A DNA stretch of 64,000 nt, taken from Mycobacterium sp. URHD0025 (GTDB lineage Bacteria > Actinomycetota > Actinomycetes > Mycobacteriales > Mycobacteriaceae). Shown in pieces: positions 34,298 to 42,678 of the stretch. A model generated the notes under the pieces. It had not been told where the DNA came from and ran no database searches. It saw only the letters and a program-made list of their open reading frames with translations. The DNA lies in assembly GCF_000426065.1 (NCBI RefSeq), contig NZ_AUEQ01000012.1, positions 272,249-336,248 of the forward strand, in the 5' to 3' direction. The position numbers and the translations under genes were made by a program. The first letter of the stretch is position 1, and the number at the start of each line of letters is the position of its first letter.

Positions 34298-34315
34298 TAC
34301 TACTACGTAGTAGTA
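34298..34315. repeat. Perfect 18-bp palindrome (TAC)3(GTA)3
   Basis: TACTACTACGTAGTAGTA is a perfect palindrome at the predicted 5' end of the leader of the lysozyme-like gene. It could be an operator or a 5' hairpin. A 28-codon ORF (ATG 34289) runs through it. Confidence 0.6.
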
Positions 34316-34326
34316 CCAGGCAAGGT

Positions 34327-34381
34327 GACACGGATCACATCGTGGCAAACAGGGTGGTTGTTGCCACGAATGTGAGGTGTC
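34327..34381 (+). ncRNA. Long stem-loop in the leader of the lysozyme-like gene
   Basis: TCGTGGCAA (34340-34348) and TTGCCACGA (34361-34369) pair perfectly around a 12-base loop. With one bulged A (34370) the stem extends to 34335 and 34375. After a small internal loop GACAC (34327-34331) pairs with GTGTC (34377-34381). Nineteen base pairs in total make this a very stable RNA hairpin, if transcribed. Confidence 0.6.
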
Positions 34382-34490
34382 GGCGGCGAGCTAGCTCTCG
34401 TTTCGCCACGCTGTAGTACAGGCAGCAAACTTTTTCTGGTGCGCATCCGATCGGTCGGTGCTTGGTCGCCGCATGGCCATCGGTGTGCAG

Positions 34491-34528
34491 TCCAACCCTG
34501 TCTTCTCGCGCCGAGAGCCGGGGTTGGA
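34491..34528 (+). ncRNA. Nested hairpin upstream of the lysozyme-like gene
   Basis: TCCAACCC (34491-34498) pairs with GGGTTGGA (34521-34528). Inside, TCTCG (34504-34508) pairs with CGAGA (34512-34516) around a CGC loop. It lies 64 nt before the start codon, a position where it could affect translation or termination. Confidence 0.5.
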
Positions 34529-34591
34529 GGGGGGTTTGTATCCGACACGCGGATCCACAAGTTCAGATCCCCCGCAGAGGAGAGCAAGACC

Positions 34592-35269
34592 ATGCCGAAA
34601 GCCGACCGGCCAACGGACACGTTCGGAAAACGCCATCAAATGAAAAAGATCATCACCACCTGCCTCGTTGTTACCGGACTCGGCGGTGCCACTCTGCTCT
34701 CCCAGCCGATGCACCGGCATACGGCAGTCGCGGTCGAGCCACGGCCGGCGGGCGGCGTAGTCACCAAGACGAGGGCCGCCATCGTCCCTCCGCCGGTGGT
34801 CGTGACCAAAGACTCCAGCGCGCAGGACATCGTCAAAGCCATCGTGAGCCAGGGCAAGGCCGCCAGGCTCGACGACGACCAGATCAAGACCGTCATCGCC
34901 ACCGCGAAAATCGAGTCCACTTTCCGCCCGACCGTGTCCGGCGGTGTGCAGGCCTACGGCGGCCCTGGGGGCGGCGCTGACGAGGTCATCGGCCTATTCC
35001 AGGAGAAAGCCAGTTTCGGCTCCGTGGCCGAACGCCAAGACCCCAACAAGGCGATCGCCCGGTTCATCGCCCGGTTCACCGAGGCGTACAAGAAATACGG
35101 CATCACCAATGACACCGTGCTCGCGGCCACGCTCGCGCAGAACCCACAACTGTCCAAGTACCACGGCGGAGTCGGAACTCAGTACTACAACACGATCAAG
35201 AACGCGATGAGCGCGGCCGCAGGCTTGTACAGCCAGGCCGCCGGCGCCACGCTGCAACCGGTCACCTAA
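34592..35269 (+). CDS. Secreted lysozyme-superfamily/lytic-transglycosylase-like protein
   Basis: 225 residues from ATG 34592 (GAGGAGAG upstream); an inner Met starts MKKIITTCLVVTGLGGATLL. The mature part begins near residue 45. A lysozyme-like segment occupies about 75-200: IKTVIATAKIESTFRPTVSG with a Glu in the position of the catalytic acid, then DEVIGLFQEKASFGSV (QE, F), and LAQNPQLSKYHGGVGTQYYN. It resembles phage and mycobacterial transglycosylase-like proteins, so it may cut peptidoglycan. The assignment is by pattern only. The long structured leader upstream suggests post-transcriptional control. Confidence 0.68.
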   Translation: MPKADRPTDTFGKRHQMKKIITTCLVVTGLGGATLLSQPMHRHTAVAVEPRPAGGVVTKTRAAIVPPPVVVTKDSSAQDIVKAIVSQGKAARLDDDQIKTVIATAKIESTFRPTVSGGVQAYGGPGGGADEVIGLFQEKASFGSVAERQDPNKAIARFIARFTEAYKKYGITNDTVLAATLAQNPQLSKYHGGVGTQYYNTIKNAMSAAAGLYSQAAGATLQPVT

Positions 35270-35428
35270 CCGCTGGATGGGTCCGGCTGCGTCGCTCAAA
35301 GCCGGCAAGAAAATTCCGTGACGGTTTCAATTGGGCCAAAGTACTGCACCATATCGGCGACGCGGCTCCGATATCGCCTGTTCGGCTCTAGTGTTGACTG
35401 CTGTGGCCGAACGGGACAGGACAAGCAT

Positions 35429-35836
35429 GTGAAGCGCTGGCGCACAGCGCTTCACGTCGCCATGACGGCACTGACAGTGGCCGTCCTCGGGCTCGCGATC
35501 ACTCCGGTTGCTCATGCGGCCGCGGCCACGGGGACGTTGTCGGTGACATCGACGTGGCAGACCGGTTTCATCGCCCGCTTCACCATCACCAACTTGAGCA
35601 TGGCGCCTCTGACCGACTGGAAGCTCGAATTCGACTTGCCGGTAGGAGAATCCATCTCGCACACGTGGAGCAGCACGCTCACCCAATCTGGCACGCACTA
35701 TGTCCTCAGACCCGTGAACTGGAATCGCATCATTCCGCCGGGCGGTTCAGCCAAAGGTGGCATGAGGGGTGTGCTGAGCGGTTCCTATACGCCACCGTTG
35801 AATTGTGTGCTGAACGGGCAGTATTTCTGCACTTAG
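35429..35836 (+). CDS. Secreted CBM2-type cellulose-binding protein
   Basis: 135 residues from GTG 35429. After a signal peptide (ALHVAMTALTVAVLGLAITPVAHA-A) nearly the entire mature part is a family 2 carbohydrate-binding module: VTSTWQTGFIARFTITNLSM, then LTDWKLEFDLPVGESISHTW, then VLRPVNWNRIIPPGGSAKGG, ending with PLNCVLNGQYFC. Trp residues in WQTGF, DWKLEF and NWNR are the surface-binding aromatics. No catalytic domain is attached. Free-standing CBM2 proteins of this size exist in mycobacteria, where they bind cellulose or other glucans outside the cell. Confidence 0.85.
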   Translation: MKRWRTALHVAMTALTVAVLGLAITPVAHAAAATGTLSVTSTWQTGFIARFTITNLSMAPLTDWKLEFDLPVGESISHTWSSTLTQSGTHYVLRPVNWNRIIPPGGSAKGGMRGVLSGSYTPPLNCVLNGQYFCT

Positions 35837-36129
35837 CGGTTACTGCGTATGTGATCACCGTGCCGCAATCATGCATACGCAGGCGGGTTTCTGCGAAAAA
35901 CACTGTGGACCAATAGGTTCGACCATCTGCGATGACGGCTGGACGCGGGGCGGGCGATTGGCGATCCTGCACTCGGATGCCCTGGCTCGCCGTCAACGAT
36001 CGCTTTGCTGTTCGGAGCTACGAGGACCGCGACCGACTGCGACGCTCGTCACGTTCCGTTATAGTCCCGGCTGGGCGAGGGTTCGGCCGGGACTGACCCG
36101 AACCACGCCGATGACGCGAGAGGAAATCC
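35837..36129. other. Intergenic region with promoter and hairpin before LGFP lipoprotein
   Basis: TATAGT at 36060-36065 fits a mycobacterial -10. Overlapping it, AGTCCCGGC (36063-36071) pairs with GCCGGGACT (36086-36094) around a 14-base loop. This hairpin begins near the expected transcript start. No ORF is supported in the first 200 bases. Confidence 0.45.
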
Positions 36130-36735
36130 ATGAGGACGATCGCATACCGCCGCAGGGCAGTTGTCGGCCTGGCCGCCGTCGCGCTCATTACGGCGGGCTG
36201 CAGCAATGGCACGAGCAGCGAGGCTTCGGCGCCACCTGAGGTCGGGTTGATCGCCACGTCCACGTCTGAAACCCCTGCACAGCCTGAGGTGAAGCTGATC
36301 GGGGACAGAGACGTCGAGGTGACGCTGACCGGCCCGATCGCCGCCAAGTACTCGTCGGCAACCGAGGATCAGAAGCAGGCTCTCGGCAAGCCACTGACGG
36401 GTGACCACAATGCGGGTACGCGGGACAGCGGTGTGGTGTTCCAGCAGTTCCAGGGCGGGGTGATCGTCGCCAAGAACGACGACGCCGGCACACCCGCATA
36501 TATCACCGGGGGCAAGATCCGGGAAGCCTGGAATGTCGAGCGCGACCCGAATGGCATTCCTCAGATCGGCGGCAAGAATGGCTCGCCAGGTCCGCTCGGC
36601 GTTCCCACCAGCGACGAGAATGCTGTCGGCGATCTGCTCGTGTCAAGCTTCGAGCACGGCAAGGTCGAGTACAACACGAAGACCGGCCAGGTCGAGGTGA
36701 CTGTCAACGGCAAGGTCGTACCGTCCGGCCTGTAG
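36130..36735 (+). CDS. LGFP-repeat lipoprotein
   Basis: 201 residues. The lipoprotein signal ends ALITAGC-SNG. A Ser/Pro linker follows, then LGFP repeats: GPIAAKYSSATEDQKQALGK (LG-P at the end), SGVVFQQFQGGVIVAK, GGKIREAWN and GPLGVPTSDENAVGDLL. LGFP repeats are short glycan- or wall-binding units found in corynebacterial and mycobacterial envelope proteins, sometimes fused to mycolyltransferases. No catalytic part is present. The lipoprotein is probably anchored at the outer face of the plasma membrane and holds wall polymers. It ends 21 nt from a convergent coiled-coil gene. Confidence 0.88.
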   Translation: MRTIAYRRRAVVGLAAVALITAGCSNGTSSEASAPPEVGLIATSTSETPAQPEVKLIGDRDVEVTLTGPIAAKYSSATEDQKQALGKPLTGDHNAGTRDSGVVFQQFQGGVIVAKNDDAGTPAYITGGKIREAWNVERDPNGIPQIGGKNGSPGPLGVPTSDENAVGDLLVSSFEHGKVEYNTKTGQVEVTVNGKVVPSGL

Positions 36736-36756
36736 ACGGCGGTGCGAGATCACCGA

Positions 36757-37629
36757 TCACCTGTCAGTGAGTCGATCCAGCCGCGAATCGGCCTGCCTCA
36801 GGGCCGCTTCAGCAGCGTGCACCCCGCGCCGCAGCCCCTGCTCTGACCGCTCCGCTGCGTTCAGCTGCGTCGTAGCCGTCTCGATGTCGTGCTCAGCGGC
36901 AGCGACCGCCTCGAGTAGCTTCTCGTAGCGTCGTCGCGCGGTTTTGACGCTCGCGCGATGCTCCGCCACCGAGGCCACCGCGTCGTCGTGAGCGGTACGC
37001 GCAGCGTTGAATTCCGACGCGGCGTTGTCGCGGGTGCGCCGGGCCTCGTCGATCGCGGCGGCGTCTCGGTCGGACTTTTTCTTTGTCTCCTTCGTCGCGG
37101 GCGGTGAGGACGTCCGCGACTCCGACCTCGTATCAGGTCGAGGTTGGGCGACGACTGCCGAGGAAATACCGAAATCACCAAAGCCGGACCATTCTTCGGC
37201 TCGGGACAGCCGGCCCAGGCGTGCGGCGACGTCGGGATCGGCGATCGCCGCTTGCCATGTGGCTGTGACGTCGTCGCGCACCGCCGGCGTCGGATCCAAC
37301 TCTGCGGACGCAAACGCCGCGCGGGTCAGTTCCTGCACCAGGCGCCGCTGCACTGAGGACAACTCGCGGATGCGTTGCCCGTCCATGGCTGCGTGCGCGG
37401 CGTGCAGGGCCCCGTGCAGGTCAGCCAATCTCGGCCGCACCGTTGCGTCGGTCAGAGCCAGCCTGTTCACCACCCAAGCCGCCATCGTCGGTCGTCGCGC
37501 CGCGGCAATCGCCTTCGCTGCCTCCGCGTCGCCGCGCTTGCGTGCAGCCGCCGCGAATTCCTTGCGCCGCGCCGTGAACTCCTCCGGCCGCGTGCCGTAG
37601 AGCGAATCGAGGTCGTCGTCGACGGTCAC
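36757..37629 (-). CDS. Coiled-coil protein, unknown function
   Basis: 290 residues from GTG 37629 (VTVDDDLDSLYG). The N-terminal 110 residues contain a conserved-looking TRPEEFTARRKEFAAAARKR, then RRPTMAAWVVNRLAL. The C-terminal part from about 185 is highly charged, with repeated heptads (ETKKKSDRDAAAIDEARRTR, ATTQLNAAERSEQGLRRGVH), i.e. coiled coil. The pattern is known in actinobacterial hypothetical proteins of similar size without function. No enzymatic motif. It is divergent from ctaD, with 221 nt between the starts. Confidence 0.75.
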   Translation of the reverse strand: MTVDDDLDSLYGTRPEEFTARRKEFAAAARKRGDAEAAKAIAAARRPTMAAWVVNRLALTDATVRPRLADLHGALHAAHAAMDGQRIRELSSVQRRLVQELTRAAFASAELDPTPAVRDDVTATWQAAIADPDVAARLGRLSRAEEWSGFGDFGISSAVVAQPRPDTRSESRTSSPPATKETKKKSDRDAAAIDEARRTRDNAASEFNAARTAHDDAVASVAEHRASVKTARRRYEKLLEAVAAAEHDIETATTQLNAAERSEQGLRRGVHAAEAALRQADSRLDRLTDR

Positions 37630-37850
37630 CGCTGCGACCTCGTCGTTGGGCCAGCCACCCGTCGATTTTCGCAGACGAGCAAATGTTGATCGAACCCATG
37701 GGGCTGGGCCGGACCCCGGCCGGTACCCGATCTGCCACGGGTCGCATCGGCCGGTTTGCCCGGACGCGGAAGGGGTACTCGTCCGGCCACCCGCGTATGT
37801 GGAGGTGCGAACATGCCCACACCCGTATGTGCCTCGGTGACGGAGAATCG

Positions 37851-39578
37851 ATGACCGCCGAAGCACCCCCTCAAGTTCACCTCATCGCAGGACGACCGTT
37901 TCCGGAACGCCTCGGCCCGAGGGGCGCATTGATCTACAAACTTGTGACCACCACGGATCACAAGCTCATCGGCATCATGTACTGCGTCGCGTGTTTCGCC
38001 TTCTTCTTCATCGGTGGGCTGATGGCGCTGCTGATGCGTACCGAATTGGCGGAGCCCGGCCTGCAATTCCTGTCCAACGAGCAGTACAACCAGCTGTTCA
38101 CCATGCACGGCACGGTGATGCTGCTGTTCTACGCCACCCCGATCGTGTTCGGGTTCGCCAACCTGGTGCTGCCACTGCAGATCGGCGCTCCTGATGTGGC
38201 GTTCCCGCGGCTGAACGCGCTGTCGTTCTGGCTGTTCTTCCTGGGCGCGCTGATCGCGATGGGCGGTTTCATCGCGCCCGGCGGTGCCGCGGACTTCGGC
38301 TGGACGGCGTACTCGCCTCTCACCGATGCCATCCACTCGCCGGGACCCGGCGGCGACCTGTGGATCCTCGGTCTGGCAGTCGGTGGCCTCGGCACCATCC
38401 TGGGCGGCGTCAATATGATCACCACGGTTGTGTGCATGCGCGCCCCCGGAATGACGATGTTCCGGATGCCGATCTTCACGTGGAACGTCTTCGTCACCTC
38501 GATTCTGGTGCTGATCGCCTTCCCGATCTTGACCGCGGCGTTGTTCGCATTGGCCGCGGATCGCCACCTGGGTGCCCATATCTACGACCCGGCCAACGGG
38601 GGACCGATCCTGTGGCAGCATCTGTTCTGGTTCTTCGGTCACCCCGAGGTGTACATCGTGGCACTGCCGTTCTTCGGCATAGTCACCGAGATAATTCCCG
38701 TGTTTGCCCGCAAGCCGATCTTCGGCTACACCACCCTGATCTACGCGACGATGGCGATCGGCGCGCTCTCGGTGGCCGTGTGGGCGCACCACATGTTCGC
38801 CACCGGAGCCGTTCTGCTGCCGTTCTTCTCCTTCATGACCTATTTGATCGCAGTACCCACCGGTATCAAGTTCTTCAACTGGATCGGAACGATGTGGAAG
38901 GGGCAGTTGACGTTTGAGACACCTATGTTGTTTTCTGTCGGCTTCCTGGTCACGTTCCTGCTCGGAGGTCTGACCGGAGTCATGCTGGCCAGCCCGCCGA
39001 TCGACTTCCACGTCACTGACAGCTATTTCGTGGTGGCGCATTTCCATTACGTGCTCTTCGGCACCATCGTGTTCGCGACGTTCGCCGGCGTCTACTTCTG
39101 GTTCCCGAAAATGACGGGTCGTCTGCTCGACGAGCGCCTGGGCAAGTTGCATTTCTGGTTGACGTTCATCGGCTTCCACACCACCTTCCTGGTGCAGCAC
39201 TGGCTCGGTGACTACGGCATGCCGCGCCGCTATGCCGATTACCTGCCCTCGGATGGATTCACGCCCCTCAACGTGGTGTCGACAATCGGAGCGTTCACGC
39301 TCGGCGTCTCGATGTTGCCGTTCGTGTGGAACGTGTTCAAGAGCTGGCGTTACGGCGAGCCGGTGATGGTCGACGACCCGTGGGGTTACGGCAACTCGCT
39401 CGAGTGGGCGACCTCGTGCCCACCGCCGCGGCACAACTTCACCGAGCTGCCCCGGATCCGTTCGGAGCGCCCCGCATTCGAGCTGCACTACCCGCACATG
39501 GTCGAGCGGATGCGCAACGAGTCGCATGTCGCACGTCAACGTGGGCATTCCATCGAAGCGGCCGACGTCTCGAGCTAG
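37851..39578 (+). CDS. ctaD: Cytochrome c oxidase subunit I (CtaD paralogue)
   Basis: 575 residues. The enzyme reduces oxygen to water with heme a, heme a3 and CuB, coupled to proton pumping. Ligand motifs are present: MHGTVMLLFYATP (heme a His), LFWFFGHPEVYIVALP (CuB His and cross-linked Tyr), VWAHHMFATG (CuB His pair) and TDSYFVVAHFHYVLFGTIVF (two His). Twelve membrane segments are evident. ATG 37851 has GGAG upstream. ctaC and ctaE do not follow, and the usual mycobacterial ctaD neighbour serB is absent, so this is likely a second, isolated ctaD that must borrow the other subunits. Confidence 0.94.
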   Translation: MTAEAPPQVHLIAGRPFPERLGPRGALIYKLVTTTDHKLIGIMYCVACFAFFFIGGLMALLMRTELAEPGLQFLSNEQYNQLFTMHGTVMLLFYATPIVFGFANLVLPLQIGAPDVAFPRLNALSFWLFFLGALIAMGGFIAPGGAADFGWTAYSPLTDAIHSPGPGGDLWILGLAVGGLGTILGGVNMITTVVCMRAPGMTMFRMPIFTWNVFVTSILVLIAFPILTAALFALAADRHLGAHIYDPANGGPILWQHLFWFFGHPEVYIVALPFFGIVTEIIPVFARKPIFGYTTLIYATMAIGALSVAVWAHHMFATGAVLLPFFSFMTYLIAVPTGIKFFNWIGTMWKGQLTFETPMLFSVGFLVTFLLGGLTGVMLASPPIDFHVTDSYFVVAHFHYVLFGTIVFATFAGVYFWFPKMTGRLLDERLGKLHFWLTFIGFHTTFLVQHWLGDYGMPRRYADYLPSDGFTPLNVVSTIGAFTLGVSMLPFVWNVFKSWRYGEPVMVDDPWGYGNSLEWATSCPPPRHNFTELPRIRSERPAFELHYPHMVERMRNESHVARQRGHSIEAADVSS

Positions 39579-39583
39579 GAAGG

Positions 39584-40945
39584 TCAGTCGATCTCGGCAC
39601 GGCGGCCTGGGTGGCGTAACGGAATACCCTCGGCAGCGGTGAAACTGGCGTCGTCTTCTGAAGACAGTCCGATAGACACCACAGTGCGCGGAAAGACGGC
39701 GTCGGTCAGGTACGCCAGCCCCACCGCCCACCGGTTCACCATTCGCGGCATGGCGTAGAGGTGGTAGGCGCGGGTGACTGCCTTGGCGGCCAAGCCGGAG
39801 ATCTGCACGCCCAGCGGATTCGCGACGGCGTAGCGCGGCCCCAAATCGACGACCAGACCCATGTTGCGGTGCTTGTAGTGTCGCCTGTTGCCGTAACCGA
39901 GGCTGGCAGCAACGTTGTGCCCCAACGTGTTACCTTGCCGGATCGCATGTTGGGCGGTCGGCGGAGTGATCTTGCCAGGCTGGGTGATGTCCGGCACGGC
40001 GGCCGCGTCACCGGCGGCGAAGACGTCGAGATGGCCCGGCACCTGCAAATCGGGCTGCACTTTCAGCCGGCCTTTCTCGGTGTCCAGTCCCAACGTCTCG
40101 ATCAGAGGTGCGGCGGCCACCCCGGTCACCCATGCGACGGTACGGGTGCCCACCACCGAATCGTCGCTCAGCACCACGCGATCGTGATGGACCTCCTTGA
40201 GTGTCGTGCCGAGCCGTACGTCGATGCCACGGCTTTCGAGTACCCGCATGGCAGCCTCGCCCAATTTGCTGCCCACCTCTGGCATCACCTGCTTCGCCAC
40301 GTCGAGAAGTAGGAACTTGACTGACCGCGGATCGAAATTCATCTGCTGCCCGGCCGCATCGGCGAGTGCCCGCAACTGGGCGGTGAGCTCGGTTCCCGAA
40401 TAGGAGGCCCCCACGACGACGATGGTGCGCCGCGCCTGAGCCAGCGTGGCGTCGGTATCGAGGCACGCAAGCTCGAGCTGTTCGATCACGTGATCACGTA
40501 GGTAAAGCGCTTCGGCGGTCGTCTTCAGCCCACGGGCATGTTCGGCCAGACCGGGAATGTCGAACAGCTTCGTAACGGATCCCGGCGTCAGCACCAACCG
40601 GTCCCACTCCATGCTTGCTGCGCGATGCTCTGGATCGGTGAACGTCACCGTGCGGGCATCAAGGTCAACGCCGTCGACGCGTCCGCGTACCGCCCGTACG
40701 CCCTTGAGCGCACCGGCCAACGGGACGGTGACGAACCGCGCATCGACGACACCTCCGGCCACGTCCGGGAGCAGCGGCGTGTAGAGCATGTAATCGACCG
40801 GCGAAATGATCGTGATGTCGATCGGCGCGTGATGCCGGCGCGCCAAACCGGCAAGCCGCCGTGCGCATTGGAAACCGGTGAACCCGCTACCGACGATGAC
40901 GACAGACTTTCTTGGCCCGCCGCCGTCCAGAGAATGTTCGCCCAT
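39584..40945 (-). CDS. NDH-2-like NAD(P)/FAD-dependent oxidoreductase
   Basis: About 453 residues. FAD motif SVVIVGSGFTGFQCARRLAG at the N-terminus, NADH motif TIVVVGASYSGTELTAQLRA (near residue 165), second FAD motif HLDVFAAGDAAAVPDI (near 310). The tail RMVNRWAVGLAYLTDAVFPR is moderately hydrophobic, in keeping with type II NADH dehydrogenases on the membrane. It converges with ctaD (5-nt gap), which may be accidental. It is the third NDH-2-like protein in the window, and all three differ strongly in sequence. Electrons probably go to menaquinone. Confidence 0.88.
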   Translation of the reverse strand: MGEHSLDGGGPRKSVVIVGSGFTGFQCARRLAGLARRHHAPIDITIISPVDYMLYTPLLPDVAGGVVDARFVTVPLAGALKGVRAVRGRVDGVDLDARTVTFTDPEHRAASMEWDRLVLTPGSVTKLFDIPGLAEHARGLKTTAEALYLRDHVIEQLELACLDTDATLAQARRTIVVVGASYSGTELTAQLRALADAAGQQMNFDPRSVKFLLLDVAKQVMPEVGSKLGEAAMRVLESRGIDVRLGTTLKEVHHDRVVLSDDSVVGTRTVAWVTGVAAAPLIETLGLDTEKGRLKVQPDLQVPGHLDVFAAGDAAAVPDITQPGKITPPTAQHAIRQGNTLGHNVAASLGYGNRRHYKHRNMGLVVDLGPRYAVANPLGVQISGLAAKAVTRAYHLYAMPRMVNRWAVGLAYLTDAVFPRTVVSIGLSSEDDASFTAAEGIPLRHPGRRAEID

Positions 40946-41061
40946 GCTGCTGGCGTACCCGTCTGGCAACGGGACGACACCTCACAATCGACCTGTACGG
41001 GCTCGTTGAATCCTTTGTCGATTGCGAGACAAAGCGCGATGACGCGCTGCTAGCGTGGGGT

Positions 41062-41328
41062 ATGAGAGCGCAATCATCGCCATTCCACCCCGTCCATTGC
41101 GCCGATGATCTTGTTGACGCCTACCTCGCACACGAAGATCGGCTACTCGCCGAAGCAGCGGGCGACGCGACCGGCGCCGGCGAGTACCGCCGCCGCGACG
41201 ATGACGACGTGCTTGCGGCGCTCAGCACGTGGAAAACAAGGGCCGGAGATCGCGGCACGCCGCTCACCGAGAAGGACTGGACAAGTCTGGTCCTCGAGCT
41301 TGTGCACCGCGCTGCCGCGCAACGCTGA
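41062..41328 (+). CDS. Small hypothetical protein
   Basis: 88 residues from ATG 41062 (MRAQSSPFHPVHCADDLVDA). Acidic and helical (YLAHEDRLLAEAAGDATGAG, then RRRDDDDVLAALSTWKTRAG, then EKDWTSLVLELVHRAAAQ). No membrane segment, signal peptide or known motif. Coding seems likely from the normal codon pattern and the closely spaced upstream region. It may be co-transcribed with the next gene (121-nt gap). Confidence 0.5.
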   Translation: MRAQSSPFHPVHCADDLVDAYLAHEDRLLAEAAGDATGAGEYRRRDDDDVLAALSTWKTRAGDRGTPLTEKDWTSLVLELVHRAAAQR

Positions 41329-41449
41329 CGGCGCGTCGGCATCGTGCCGTTCACCGTGCTGACGTCGTGCACCTTGCCGTCGGGCCGTCGATCTCGCCCC
41401 GGAAAATTCGTGCACGGAACGGCTGTGTCGGCGACTTAGCCTTGGGGTC

Positions 41450-42133
41450 ATGGGTCAGGGGACAGCCGACGGTTCATTGCAGCTCGCTTACTTAGCCATG
41501 GTTTCCGCCGATGTCGGGCCTTTCCTGCGAGCGCGGGGGTTCGACGTAGCAGGGTCCGGTTTCGAGCGGGAACGGGGATCGCTCTACGACATCATCAACT
41601 TTCAAGCCGACCGGCATAACGGCACGACGTCGTGGCACGGATTCTTCGTCAACGTGGGCATCGGATCGGCTGAGGTCGACACCGCATGCCCAGGATACGA
41701 GCGTATGAGTCATCCCCTCAAAGGTTCGCTGATGCAACATCGTTGGGAGCATTTGGTACCTGATCTGCCCTACGAGGTGCGGTTCAACGATCGCACCGAC
41801 ATGCAGCAGCTCGCTGCCGCGCTCTGCGACGGCCTAGATCTGGTGCTGGCGGAGATGGAACAGATAAGCACCACAAAGCAGTTGGTGCGATATGCAGTCG
41901 ACAACAACTTGCTGATCGAATACGACAAGATCAGCCGGTACCTGGCCGCCGTCGACGATATCGACACGCTGACGGAATACGTCACGACGTTGCACAATTG
42001 CTTTGGGAGTCAAGAGCGTTGGTCGATCTTCAGCCGCAACATCAGCGCGGCCGTCGGGCCTTGTGCGCGCCTGCTACGGGACCAAGGGCTGCTTGACCCG
42101 ACTACTCCCACTGGCGGGGATGACCGTCCTTGA
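41450..42133 (+). CDS. DUF4304-like hypothetical protein
   Basis: 227 residues. The N-terminal part (VGPFLRARGFDVAGSGFERE, then DIINFQADRHNGTTSWHGFF, then VNVGIGSAEVDTACPGYERM) has the spacing of DUF4304, a small domain with a conserved GF-x-R start and a central F-x-V-N-x-G motif. After it come WEHLVPDLPYEVRFNDRTDM and a helical end with LVRYAVDNNLLIEYDKISRYL. Function unknown. ATG 41450; the frame is open to 42133 and the next gene is convergent. Confidence 0.62.
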   Translation: MGQGTADGSLQLAYLAMVSADVGPFLRARGFDVAGSGFERERGSLYDIINFQADRHNGTTSWHGFFVNVGIGSAEVDTACPGYERMSHPLKGSLMQHRWEHLVPDLPYEVRFNDRTDMQQLAAALCDGLDLVLAEMEQISTTKQLVRYAVDNNLLIEYDKISRYLAAVDDIDTLTEYVTTLHNCFGSQERWSIFSRNISAAVGPCARLLRDQGLLDPTTPTGGDDRP

Positions 42134-42192
42134 TCGACCCCGTCACCGGCCCGGTGTCCGCTTCCAGTTCGAAGCGTCGCATCGACGCGCTA

Positions 42193-42579
42193 CTACACGG
42201 AACGCGTGGCCGATTCTTCTCGACTGTTGAGTGCCGCGACGCCGAGGCTGGCGAACAGTGCAGCACCGCCTCCGGCGACGATGGCGCCGGTGGCCGACAG
42301 GGTTCGGGCCCGTACACCGCGCACGGCAGCGATGACCTCCAGGAGGTCGGTGAGCAGGCCAAGCTGTAGCGCGCGCGTCTGCAGTGACGGTGAAGCGGCG
42401 TCGGTGATCGCGACTGCCAACGTCAGTTCGCGCGAGCCGAAGAGTTGGGCGGTGAAGGGTTGATCGCGGCCGGCACTCAGGCCCATGAGCCGACCGGTCG
42501 CGTTCGGAACCAACCACGCGGCGACGCCGGTAGCGAACCGTAGGGCTGCGAAGACATGAATGAGCGCGTTGCGATTCAC
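42193..42579 (-). CDS. Small membrane protein, DUF4267-like
   Basis: About 128 residues. Four hydrophobic segments lie near residues 5-22 (LIHVFAALRFATGVAAWL), 45-60 (LFGSRELTLAVAITDA), 66-85 and 92-112 (TLSATGAIVAGGGAALFASL). A small integral membrane protein with RELTLAVAI and GRLMGLSAG, as in DUF4267-like proteins. The start is either GTG 42579 (MNRNALIHVF) or the further ATG 42627; both keep the four helices. No function can be given. Confidence 0.62.
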   Translation of the reverse strand: MNRNALIHVFAALRFATGVAAWLVPNATGRLMGLSAGRDQPFTAQLFGSRELTLAVAITDAASPSLQTRALQLGLLTDLLEVIAAVRGVRARTLSATGAIVAGGGAALFASLGVAALNSREESATRSV

Positions 42580-42678
42580 TCTCCCAGACTGCAGGAAAGC
42601 GTCGGACCCTTCAAGAAGGAAACCCATCCGCCAGTTTCGCTGGTGCGACAGCCAGACTCGTGGGCACGGCGTCGCGCG

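Noticed and set aside
34400..34591. ydaO riboswitch before the lysozyme-like gene
   Set aside because: Strong stems exist but the conserved core motifs of that class were not seen.
37626..39731. 701-codon open frame on the minus strand across ctaD
   Set aside because: Antisense shadow of a clear cytochrome oxidase gene. Its composition is His/Arg/Gln-rich without any domain.
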